From assembly GCA_039184055.1 (NCBI GenBank), contig JBCDBH010000148.1, positions 1 to 13,565 of the forward strand: a stretch of 13,565 bases of DNA, given 5' to 3'. Below are positions 1 to 6,437 of this stretch, piece by piece. Every line of letters starts with the position of its first letter. The first letter of the stretch is position 1. The notes beneath the pieces were generated by a model. It was given only the letters and a program-made list of their open reading frames with translations. It ran no database searches and was not told the DNA's origin. Made by a program: the position numbers and the translations under genes. The DNA comes from JBCDBH01 sp039184055. GTDB taxonomy: Bacteria; Acidobacteriota; Thermoanaerobaculia; Multivoradales; J023.

Positions 1-328
1 CGCCCACGAAGACGCCAAACGACGTGAGCTTCGGCGGGTCAAGAATCGCCTCGAAGGCTTGATTTACGCCAACGAGCGGGTGTTCGAACAGCTTTCGGAA
101 GGCATGGGCGAAGGCGATCGCAAGAAGATCAATCAGTCCTTGTTGCGCGCCCGCATGGCCTTGACCGAAGAAGAAATGGCCGACGTCGAGGCGGCGATCT
201 TCGATCTCCAATCGTTGTCGCAGAAGCTGTCGCAGATCATGCTCGAGCAGGCCAAGGCCGACAAGGCCGACGACAAGAAGAACAAGAAGGACAAGAAAGA
301 GGCCGAGAAAGCGGAAAGCTCGTCGTGA
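1..328 (+). CDS. dnaK: Chaperone protein DnaK (Hsp70), C-terminal fragment
   Basis: Reading frame open from position 2 to the TGA at 326-328, 108 residues; the gene begins outside the window. The visible part matches the helical lid of the Hsp70 substrate-binding domain: a charged AHEDAKRRELRRVKNRLEG helix, then LIYANERVFEQ, then an ALTEEEMADVEAAIFDL helix and the LSQKLSQIM helix that usually closes the lid. The ATPase and beta-sandwich domains are not in view. The last 25 or so residues are a disordered Lys/Asp/Ala-rich tail ending in ESSS rather than the acidic EEV-type end seen in many DnaK proteins. DnaK binds unfolded peptide segments in an ATP-driven cycle stimulated by DnaJ, which is encoded 26 bp downstream; the two are probably co-transcribed. 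The TTG at position 59 is an internal Leu codon, not a start. Confidence 0.93.
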   Translation, partial: AHEDAKRRELRRVKNRLEGLIYANERVFEQLSEGMGEGDRKKINQSLLRARMALTEEEMADVEAAIFDLQSLSQKLSQIMLEQAKADKADDKKNKKDKKEAEKAESSS

Positions 329-354
329 GTCTCTCGGTCTGAACACCAGTCATC

Positions 355-1464
355 ATGAGCAAAGCCGACTATTACGAGGTGTTGGGCGTGGCGCGCGAAG
401 CCTCGGCCCAAGAGATCAAGTCCGCCTATCGCAAGAAGGCGGTCAAATTCCATCCAGATCGCAACCCGGGCGATAACGAGGCCGAGGAGAAATTCAAGCT
501 CGCCGCCGAGGCGTATTCGGTGTTGTCCGATCAGGAGAAGCGCGCACGCTACGACCGCTTCGGTCACGCTGGATTGGGTGGCAGTGGTGGCGCCGGTGGT
601 TTCGATCCGTCCACCTTCGGCGATTTCTCGGACATCTTGGGAGATCTCTTCGGTTTTGGGGTCGGCGGTCGCAGCCGTCGTGGTGGTGGCGTACCGGGCG
701 CCGATCTGCGTTACGACCTCGAGCTGAGCTTCGAAGAGGCCGCGTTCGGGCACGAGGTCAACATTCGCGTGCCCCGACGTGAGCACTGTGAAACCTGTAA
801 CGGCACCGGCAGCAGCGACGGTCGACTCAGTCAATGCTCGGTGTGCAACGGCACCGGTCAGGTGCGCTACAGCCAGGGTTTCTTGAGCGTGGCGCGCACC
901 TGCCCGACCTGTGGCGGTACCGGCCAGGTGGTGACGACACCGTGCGAAGCGTGTGACGGCGATGGCCGCATCGAGCAGGAGCGCGATCTCGACATCACCG
1001 TTCCCGCCGGAGTCGACAACGGTCTGCGCTTGCGTTTGCGTGGCGAGGGCGATCACGGTCGGCGGGGTGGCCCACCGGGCGATCTCGAGGTGGCGTTACG
1101 GGTGAAACCCCACGAGCGTTGGCAACGTGACGGCGCCGACGTCCACGAAGAGCTCCATCTCAGCTATCCCCAGCTCGTCTTGGGCACCACCGTGCCGATC
1201 GAGACGCTGCACGGCGAGGACAAGCTGCGGATTCCACCCGGTACCCAGCCGGGCAAGACTTTCGCCTTGCGTGGCAAAGGCGTACAGCACCTCAACGTGT
1301 CGGCGCTCGGCGACCACATCATTCACGTCGCGTTGCACGTCCCGCACCCCGACAAGCTCGATACCGAACAGCTCGAGCTGCTGCGTCGTCAGGCCGAGCT
1401 CGGCGGTAACGAGGTCCACGAGAGCAAGGGCGTGATCGGACGCATCAGCGACCTCTTCAAATAG
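355..1464 (+). CDS. dnaJ: Chaperone protein DnaJ (Hsp40, type I)
   Basis: 369 residues, normal for a class I J-protein, and complete in domain order. The J domain is residues 4-70 with the HPD tripeptide at 33-35 that triggers DnaK ATP hydrolysis. A Gly/Phe-rich linker covers about 71-115. The zinc-finger domain has all four CxxCxGxG repeats, starting at Cys145, Cys161, Cys183 and Cys197, enough to hold two zinc ions. The C-terminal substrate-binding and dimerisation region follows (about 205-365). It delivers unfolded clients to DnaK in the cytoplasm. The ATG at 355 gives the canonical SKADYYEVLGV start; there is no strong Shine-Dalgarno, which fits translation in an operon with dnaK. Identity is certain from motifs and position. 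Confidence 0.98.
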   Translation: MSKADYYEVLGVAREASAQEIKSAYRKKAVKFHPDRNPGDNEAEEKFKLAAEAYSVLSDQEKRARYDRFGHAGLGGSGGAGGFDPSTFGDFSDILGDLFGFGVGGRSRRGGGVPGADLRYDLELSFEEAAFGHEVNIRVPRREHCETCNGTGSSDGRLSQCSVCNGTGQVRYSQGFLSVARTCPTCGGTGQVVTTPCEACDGDGRIEQERDLDITVPAGVDNGLRLRLRGEGDHGRRGGPPGDLEVALRVKPHERWQRDGADVHEELHLSYPQLVLGTTVPIETLHGEDKLRIPPGTQPGKTFALRGKGVQHLNVSALGDHIIHVALHVPHPDKLDTEQLELLRRQAELGGNEVHESKGVIGRISDLFK

Positions 1465-1474
1465 CTCCCGAGAC

Positions 1475-2392
1475 ATGACGCTACTCCAGGCGGTGGTCGA
1501 CCTTCCCGCCGATCTCGAAGACGAGATCGGCGCCTGGCTGTGGACGACCGGCTCGCTCGGCCAAGTGGTCGAGGGCGAGAGCCCGTTCGCCGACGTCGAA
1601 GACGACGGGCGACGACGCATGATCGCCTACTTCCCGGAAGAGCCGACCTCCGCGCTCGCAGACAGACTGCGCGTGGGTTTGGCTTCCTGGGGTGACCGGG
1701 TCCAGCTGGTCGACGTCAGCGTGGTCGAAGACCGGGATTGGCTGGCCGAATACCGACGTCACGCCATGCCCTTCGATCTCGGTCGAGGATTTCGAGTCGA
1801 TCCCGGCGATGAGCATCGCGTGTCGAGCGGCGATGCGGGCGCGGAACGTCGATGGCTGCACATCCCGGCGCGTCAGGCCTTCGGCACCGGCAGCCACGAA
1901 ACCACCCGACTGGTGGCCGGCTGGCTGGAAGACCTCGAGCCCGCCGACTCACTCACTGACGCCCGCGTACTCGACGTCGGCACCGGAACCGGCATCTTGG
2001 CGATCATCGCCCACTGTTTGGGAGCCTCGGTGGTGATTGGCTTCGACATCGACCCGGTGGCCTTGCCCGCAGCGCGGATCAACCGCGACATCAACACCCC
2101 CGACGCGCCCATTCACTACTACGCCGGCACCATCGAAGCCTTGGCGCCCGAGCCGACCTTCGATCTCGCCCTGGTCAACGTCTTGCCCGGACGGATTCGT
2201 CACCACCTCAAAGCCATCGTCGACCGCGTGCGGATCGGCGGGCGACTGATCGCATCCGGCAACCTGATCGACGAGCACGAACAAGTTGCCGGCTGGTGGC
2301 GCGACGCCGGCTGCGTCGTGCTCGACCACCGAACCGACGGCGAATGGCTCGCTCTTCTCCTCGAGCGGCGCTCCTCTGAGCTCAGTCGATGA
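1475..2392 (+). CDS. prmA: Ribosomal protein L11 methyltransferase PrmA
   Basis: 305 residues, close to the usual 290-310 for PrmA, an SAM-dependent enzyme that methylates lysine side chains and the N-terminus of ribosomal protein L11. The N-terminal L11-recognition domain (about 1-100) ends in DRDWLAEYRRH (87-97). The family signature FGTGSHETTR is at 136-145. The Rossmann methyltransferase core has motif I VLDVGTGTGILAI (165-177), the acidic GFDIDP (189-194), and NVLP (235-238) in place of the common ANIL. It starts 10 bp after dnaJ and its TGA overlaps the ATG of rsmE, so both are probably in the chaperone transcript. A dnaJ-prmA-rsmE order is a known arrangement in bacteria. The alternative, another class I methyltransferase, is unlikely given the FGTGxHxTT signature. 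Confidence 0.95.
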   Translation: MTLLQAVVDLPADLEDEIGAWLWTTGSLGQVVEGESPFADVEDDGRRRMIAYFPEEPTSALADRLRVGLASWGDRVQLVDVSVVEDRDWLAEYRRHAMPFDLGRGFRVDPGDEHRVSSGDAGAERRWLHIPARQAFGTGSHETTRLVAGWLEDLEPADSLTDARVLDVGTGTGILAIIAHCLGASVVIGFDIDPVALPAARINRDINTPDAPIHYYAGTIEALAPEPTFDLALVNVLPGRIRHHLKAIVDRVRIGGRLIASGNLIDEHEQVAGWWRDAGCVVLDHRTDGEWLALLLERRSSELSR

Positions 2393-3081
2393 TCACCCAT
2401 CTCCTCACCGACGACGATCTTCACGCCGACCACATCGACATCACCGGTGACGCCTACCGCCACCTCTTTCGCGCGCGTCGTCTGGCCAAAGACGCTCGGC
2501 TCCGAATCATCGACGGACACGGCAACGCTCGCTGGGGCACCGTCGTCACCATCGACAAAAAACACGCCCGCGTCGCGCTCGACACCGTCGCCCCGGCCAA
2601 CGAGCCCACCTACGAGCTCCATCTCATCGTCGCCGTGCCACGATCCGAACGCGCCTCATGGCTGGTCGAAAAAGCCACCGAGCTAGGCGTCCACGCCATC
2701 CACTTCATCGCCTCCGCCCGCACCCCACGCCAGCCCGGCGACGCGACCTTAGAACGCTGGCGCCGCGTCGCCCGCGCCGCCGTCGAACAAAGCCATCGCG
2801 CCCGCGTGCCCGACATCACCGGCATCCACCCCTGGTCCGCCATCGACCCGTGGCTCCACCACGACGCCAAATGGATCCTCGACGAAGCCACCGACAAAGG
2901 CGTCGACCTCCAAGCCCAAGGCCCATCCGGCGTCGTCGCCATCGGTCCCGAAGGCGGCTGGACCGACCCCGAACGCAACCAGCTCAAAGCCCTCGGCTGC
3001 CGCCCAGTCAGCCTCGGTCCAAGAATCCTCAGAGTCGAAACCGCCGCCCTAGCCGCCACCGCCCGCATCTTGGTAGGTTGA
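2389..3081 (+). CDS. rsmE: 16S rRNA (uracil-1498-N3)-methyltransferase RsmE
   Basis: 230 residues, slightly short of the usual 240-250. SPOUT-class methyltransferase that modifies U1498 near the decoding centre of the 30S subunit. An N-terminal PUA-like RNA-binding part (1-70, with HLFRARRL at 25-32) precedes the knotted catalytic domain. Family signatures are VPRSERASWLVEKATELG (83-100), ERWRRVARAAVEQSHR (122-137), the SAM-binding IGPEGGWTDPE (185-195) and SLGPRILRVETAALAA (208-223). The start ATG lies in an ATGA overlap with the prmA stop, indicating translational coupling. Codon choice is noticeably C- and A-rich on this strand compared with dnaJ (see the skew finding). The protein ends directly at the knot region, with no extension. 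Confidence 0.95.
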   Translation: MITHLLTDDDLHADHIDITGDAYRHLFRARRLAKDARLRIIDGHGNARWGTVVTIDKKHARVALDTVAPANEPTYELHLIVAVPRSERASWLVEKATELGVHAIHFIASARTPRQPGDATLERWRRVARAAVEQSHRARVPDITGIHPWSAIDPWLHHDAKWILDEATDKGVDLQAQGPSGVVAIGPEGGWTDPERNQLKALGCRPVSLGPRILRVETAALAATARILVG

Positions 3082-3085
3082 ATCG

Positions 3086-3106
3086 CAGGTCTCGAGCCGA
3101 GACCTG
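3086..3106 (+). promoter_or_regulatory. Perfect hairpin between rsmE and arsC
   Basis: CAGGTCTCG (3086-3094) and CGAGACCTG (3098-3106) are exact reverse complements separated by AGC, giving a 9-bp stem with a 3-nt loop. It begins 5 bp after the rsmE stop and ends 27 bp before the arsC start. There is no T-tract after it, so it is a weak candidate for an intrinsic terminator. As DNA it is a 21-bp dyad that could be an operator for the arsenate-type gene. The structure is seen directly; the role is inferred. Confidence 0.6.
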
Positions 3107-3119
3107 ATTCCAAGATCCA

Positions 3120-3127
3120 AAGGAGGT
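3120..3127 (+). promoter_or_regulatory. Strong Shine-Dalgarno for the ArsC-type gene
   Basis: AAGGAGGT lies 6 bp before the ATG at 3134 and matches the anti-Shine-Dalgarno almost completely. It fixes the start codon and is much stronger than the sites before dnaJ or prmA, suggesting this gene is translated independently of the upstream block. Confidence 0.85.
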
Positions 3128-3133
3128 GAGCGA

Positions 3134-3547
3134 ATGTCCGAACGTACCGTGCTCGTGCTTTGCACCGGCAACTCCGCCCGCAGCCAAATGGCCGAAGGCT
3201 TCCTCCGCAACCGAGGCATCCACGCCCTCTCCGCCGGCACCCAGCCCAACGATCGAGTCAACCCCTACGCCGTACGCGCCATGACCGAAAAAGGCATCGA
3301 CATCACCTCCCATTACCCCAAACACATCGACACCCACCAAGACACCCCCATCGACATCCTCCTCACCGTCTGCGACTCCGCCGCCGAATCCTGCCCCGTC
3401 GGCCTCTTCGGCGCCAGCCAGAGAATCTCCTGGTCCTTCCAAGACCCCGCCGCCGCCACCGGAACCGACCAAGAAAAACTAGAAGTCTTCCGAGACATCC
3501 GCGACCAAATCGAAACCAGAATCAACACTTGGCTAGCGGAGAGCTAA
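3134..3547 (+). CDS. arsC: Arsenate reductase, thioredoxin-coupled type (LMW-phosphatase fold)
   Basis: 137 residues. The phosphatase-like loop C10-TGNSA-R16 (CX5R) follows a hydrophobic beta strand (TVLVLC), as in low-molecular-weight tyrosine phosphatases and the plasmid pI258-type ArsC. Two further cysteines, Cys80 and Cys87 in TVCDSAAESC, have the CX6C spacing of the redox relay in that ArsC family (Cys82 and Cys89 there), and an Asp-Pro-Ala segment (D104-P-A) supplies the expected general acid. Together these favour reduction of arsenate to arsenite with electrons from thioredoxin over phosphotyrosine hydrolysis. It has its own strong ribosome site and a hairpin upstream. No arsR, arsB or acr3 gene is visible beside it, so an arsenic operon cannot be shown. 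A phosphatase role remains possible but less likely with all three cysteines present. Confidence 0.88.
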   Translation: MSERTVLVLCTGNSARSQMAEGFLRNRGIHALSAGTQPNDRVNPYAVRAMTEKGIDITSHYPKHIDTHQDTPIDILLTVCDSAAESCPVGLFGASQRISWSFQDPAAATGTDQEKLEVFRDIRDQIETRINTWLAES

Positions 3548-3615
3548 CCACCAAACCTCCTCACGCACACCTTTTCTATAAACAGGCTCAGGAAGCAGCA
3601 GGCGAAAGTCTTTGG

Positions 3616-3720
3616 CTCTTCGCTTGTACACCGAAATACTGCTTACGAGGGAGAAAGCTCACGAAGTAAGAACGTGGGTTCTCTTCGCTTGTACACCGAA
3701 AGACCGCTCAAAGGGGGAGA
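3616..3720. repeat. Two-copy direct repeat, 65-bp period
   Basis: A 21-bp sequence (CTCTTCGCTTG then TACACCGAAA) occurs exactly at 3616-3636 and 3681-3701. The match continues imperfectly for about 18 bp downstream, to GGGAGA at 3649-3654 and the equivalent at 3715-3720. Each copy centres on a TTGTACAC partial dyad. The repeats lie in different reading frames, so selection on protein is not the explanation. They could be protein-binding sites or remnants of a dispersed repeat. Confidence 0.75.
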
Positions 3721-3907
3721 CGGGGCTCGCGTTTCTCGCGCGCAGCTGGCGCGGACGGCCACGTTCCAAACTCGAGGTGACGGTCAGAGTCGAACCAAGC
3801 AAACTCGAAAGGCGACGCGGGCACAGAAAGCCAGACTGGTCTGTAGACTCACGGATCTCTCAGTAGCCCCAGCGTTATCGAAGACGGATTTCGTGAGTCA
3901 ATCCGCC

Positions 3908-3937
3908 GTCACTACGCTCCGAAGGAGCGTACGTGAC
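3908..3937. repeat. Hairpin-forming inverted repeat
   Basis: GTCAC + TACGCTCC (3908-3920) pairs with GGAGCGTA + GTGAC (3924-3937) around a GAA loop, with a single unpaired C at 3932: 13 paired bases. It abuts the next hairpin with no gap. Just upstream, GACGGAT and ATCCG..CGTC (about 3884-3910) form a competing stem sharing the GTC bases, so alternative folds are possible. Confidence 0.75.
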
Positions 3938-3968
3938 TAACGAAAATAGCCGGAGGCTATTTTCGTTA
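3938..3968. terminator. Probable bidirectional intrinsic terminator
   Basis: TAACGAAAATAGCC (3938-3951) and GGCTATTTTCGTTA (3955-3968) are exact reverse complements around a GGA loop: a 14-bp stem with a GC-rich tip and A4/T4 tracts in the arms. It sits between converging genes, 108 bp beyond the stop of the C25 peptidase gene and about 390 bp beyond the arsC stop, the normal place for a two-way terminator. The T-tract lies inside the stem rather than after it, so efficiency is uncertain. Confidence 0.6.
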
Positions 3969-4076
3969 TAAGCGGACCGTCCTTGCCTTTTCACAAGCCA
4001 GTCGAGCACGAGAAACACGAACCCGTCTCAATCGTCAAAGCGGAGCGAAGCAGCTCAGCTACATCCGGAACACAAC

Positions 4077-6437
4077 CTACCCACTAGAAGCCGTAGAAGA
4101 AGGAACCTCCATCTCCTCAGGCAAAGCCAAAACCAAAGCCGGATCCCCAAGCAAATTATAAGTCTCGATCAAAGTCCGACTCTTCGTATCCCGCTTCGCC
4201 CGCTGAATCGCCGTCCCGATAGGCACCCCCGCCAGCATCTCATCGAGAATACTCCCCGTCACCTTGAACGAAGGATTATTCCGCCACGATGCCGCAAACA
4301 CCGCAATCGCCCCACGATCCGGCGTACGCAACAGCTTCTCCCCGATCGAATCCGCATTCGGATGATCAAACGGCGCGCTAAAACACGTCATGCTCAACAC
4401 CATCGGCAGCCGACCGTGTGGCTCCAGCGTATCCACATGATCGAGCGTAAACAGATCCTTGTTGTTCTCGAAATCCGGTTCCGCCGTCCGCCAGATATTG
4501 CGGCCCCCGTGACCGATGAAATGCGCCACCAGCTGACCCTCATCGAACGCATCGATCAGCGCTCGCTGATGGTCCGTATTGGCGGTGCTCTCCGTATCCG
4601 GATACACCCGATGATTGGCGAATCCACGCTCCTCGGCGCTCGTCGCGAGGCGGTCACTGGCGCGTTGATACCGCTCCTGCTCATTGCTGATCCACAGCAG
4701 GCTGCGACGCCAATCACCATCCGGCGGCGACTCGAGGTACTGCCGCGTCTTCGTCACCACCGCCGCGACCTCCTCCGGGTGATAGAGCGGCAGTCGACCG
4801 ATCGCCAAATCGGGGAGGAAATCGTCGCCATCGACCGTGACGAAATAATTGTCGCTCGCCGATTGGCCCTGCACGCCGTGATAGCTCCACGTCGGGATCA
4901 AGTTGCGGGCACCTGCGAACTCCGGCTGCTCACCGTAGGTGGTCGTGTCCCGTGACAAGAAGCGCCCCCGACCCGGAGTCAGCTGACGGTTGCTCCAATT
5001 GGCGTAATTGGCGTCGTCGATCGTGGTGTTGTGGGTATCCCAGCTCGCATCGCCCACCAAGAGCACGAATTGCGGTCGCGGCTCCTGCCATTCGTGGTGG
5101 GTCGTGGCGATGAAATCGCGAATCGCCCGAGGGTGCACCAGCCCGCCGTTGTACTCGTCGTAGATGTCCTGGACATCGATCAGCGCCACCTCGAGACCCC
5201 GCTCGCGGTGCAACGCGGCGAGCGGCTCGGTGGCCTCGAGCAGGCTCTCGTGGGCGATCATCAAATAGTCAGCGCGGTTGGCCGGATTGCGTAGATCCGA
5301 CGGCCGATCGGGAAAGATCACCACCGGGGAACGGGCGACATCGCCACTCACCAGGAGCCAGGAATCGTCGCTCGACGACACGGGAAGCTGGTGTCTGCCC
5401 TCGCCCAGATTCGTGCTCACCGCGCGCTCACCCGCGGTGCTGTAAGCGACCACCTTGTCGCCACCCGCGGTCAGCATGACGTCGCCCTCGCCAGCCGCGA
5501 CGTCGAGCTCGGTCGGTGAAGTGACGAAGAGCCCACCGTTGCGATAGCGCAACTGGATCTCGTCGATCATGACGACGTCGATGATCGGCTCATCCGTCAG
5601 CGGGTTGATGCGTTTCGGTACTCGCAAGCCCAGCTCGCGTCGTCCCGGCGCGACGTCCGAACCGTCGAGCTCGATCTGGGTGAGCTCATCGCCATCCCAG
5701 GTGGCCCGATGCACCACCACGCCATCGAAAAGCACGTCGACAGCGTGCTCGGCGAAATCGGGTGGACGACGCGGGATCCGTGACAGCGCCCGCGCGCCGA
5801 TGGTGAGCTCGAGGGTGGCGTCGGTCGGCAGGTCGCGAAGATCGAGGTCGACGGTAAAGGGCTTGCGGTCGATCTGTGACAGTTTGGCCCACATCCAGAC
5901 GTCGGGCTGCTCGTCCTCTTCAACGTGGCGACGATCGAGACGGATCATCAACTTGTCGACCTCGAGGTGCTGGCTGCGGCTCAACGCGCGGCTCGTCGTC
6001 GTGTCGTCATCCCGCGTCTCGCTGCTCGTGAGCTCGGTCATCCGGGGGCTCGGCACGCCATCCCACGCCAAGCGGTAGACGTTGTTGCGATTGTGACGTT
6101 TTGCATCGCCGTTACGATCGAGCTCTCGGCCGACGAAAAAGACCGCGTCACCCGGGCCGAACTCACCGTCGCCACCGTCTTCGACACGGATCGGAACCGG
6201 TTCGTCCAGATGGGTGACGGCGAGATCGGTGCTCGGGCGAGTACCACGCAGACCGAGCTCGGTGAGCGCGACGTAGTCGACCCGATAGAGGTCGGTACGA
6301 TCGACCTCGATATGAAAGGCGTTCGGTCCCGGGTCGCTCCCACAGCCGAGCTGGCCGAAAGCGAGAAAGGCGAGAGGGAGCGCCGTCAGGTAGCGGGCGG
6401 GGCGAATCCGAGTGTGGAGGAGTCGAGCAAGCATCAC
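4077..6437 (-). CDS. Peptidase family C25 (gingipain-type) lipoprotein
   Basis: 786 residues. A basic start and hydrophobic stretch (residues 16-28) lead to GQLGC with Cys32, a lipobox that is atypical at -3 (Gln), so a lipid-anchored, exported protein is likely. Residues 40-380 are beta-rich and resemble the N-terminal region of C25-type proteins. The catalytic caspase-like domain spans about 391-770: YLMIAHE at the start, LLVGDASWDTH (459-469), DLAIGRLP (543-550), the catalytic His643 in HFIGHGG and Cys685 in LSMTCFSAPFDH, and the terminal NLLGDPALVL (761-770) typical of the family. No C-terminal secretion domain is seen. The first codon is GTG at 6437; the next codon is ATG (6434) and overlaps the upstream stop as TGATG, so it may be the true start. 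It is coupled to the sulfatase-fold gene. Substrate unknown. Confidence 0.87.
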   Translation of the reverse strand: MMLARLLHTRIRPARYLTALPLAFLAFGQLGCGSDPGPNAFHIEVDRTDLYRVDYVALTELGLRGTRPSTDLAVTHLDEPVPIRVEDGGDGEFGPGDAVFFVGRELDRNGDAKRHNRNNVYRLAWDGVPSPRMTELTSSETRDDDTTTSRALSRSQHLEVDKLMIRLDRRHVEEDEQPDVWMWAKLSQIDRKPFTVDLDLRDLPTDATLELTIGARALSRIPRRPPDFAEHAVDVLFDGVVVHRATWDGDELTQIELDGSDVAPGRRELGLRVPKRINPLTDEPIIDVVMIDEIQLRYRNGGLFVTSPTELDVAAGEGDVMLTAGGDKVVAYSTAGERAVSTNLGEGRHQLPVSSSDDSWLLVSGDVARSPVVIFPDRPSDLRNPANRADYLMIAHESLLEATEPLAALHRERGLEVALIDVQDIYDEYNGGLVHPRAIRDFIATTHHEWQEPRPQFVLLVGDASWDTHNTTIDDANYANWSNRQLTPGRGRFLSRDTTTYGEQPEFAGARNLIPTWSYHGVQGQSASDNYFVTVDGDDFLPDLAIGRLPLYHPEEVAAVVTKTRQYLESPPDGDWRRSLLWISNEQERYQRASDRLATSAEERGFANHRVYPDTESTANTDHQRALIDAFDEGQLVAHFIGHGGRNIWRTAEPDFENNKDLFTLDHVDTLEPHGRLPMVLSMTCFSAPFDHPNADSIGEKLLRTPDRGAIAVFAASWRNNPSFKVTGSILDEMLAGVPIGTAIQRAKRDTKSRTLIETYNLLGDPALVLALPEEMEVPSSTASSG

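Larger units (their letters stand above)
3548..4076. other. Gene-poor convergent intergenic region
   Basis: About 530 bp between the converging arsC and C25 peptidase genes. Short open frames exist (for example 3612-3866 and 3674-3940) but none has a ribosome site, recognisable domain or typical protein composition, and they overlap repeats and palindromes. The region holds a two-copy direct repeat (3616-3701) and a stack of inverted repeats (about 3884-3968). It may contain a structured RNA, eroded repeat elements or terminators; no known RNA family is recognised. Confidence 0.7.

Noticed and set aside
133..1056. 307-codon open frame on the minus strand opposite dnaK/dnaJ
   Set aside because: It lies entirely antisense to unambiguous dnaK and dnaJ coding sequence, has no recognisable domain, and long antisense frames are expected in high-GC DNA.
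3770..3810. Possible tRNA T-loop on the minus strand (GGTTCGACTC)
   Set aside because: The flanking bases do not form the 5-bp T-stem, and no anticodon or acceptor stem could be placed.
3612..3940. Small plus-strand frames in the gene-poor region
   Set aside because: No ribosome site or domain; they share LFACTPK- or LRLYTE-type peptides only because the 21-bp DNA repeat is read in different frames.
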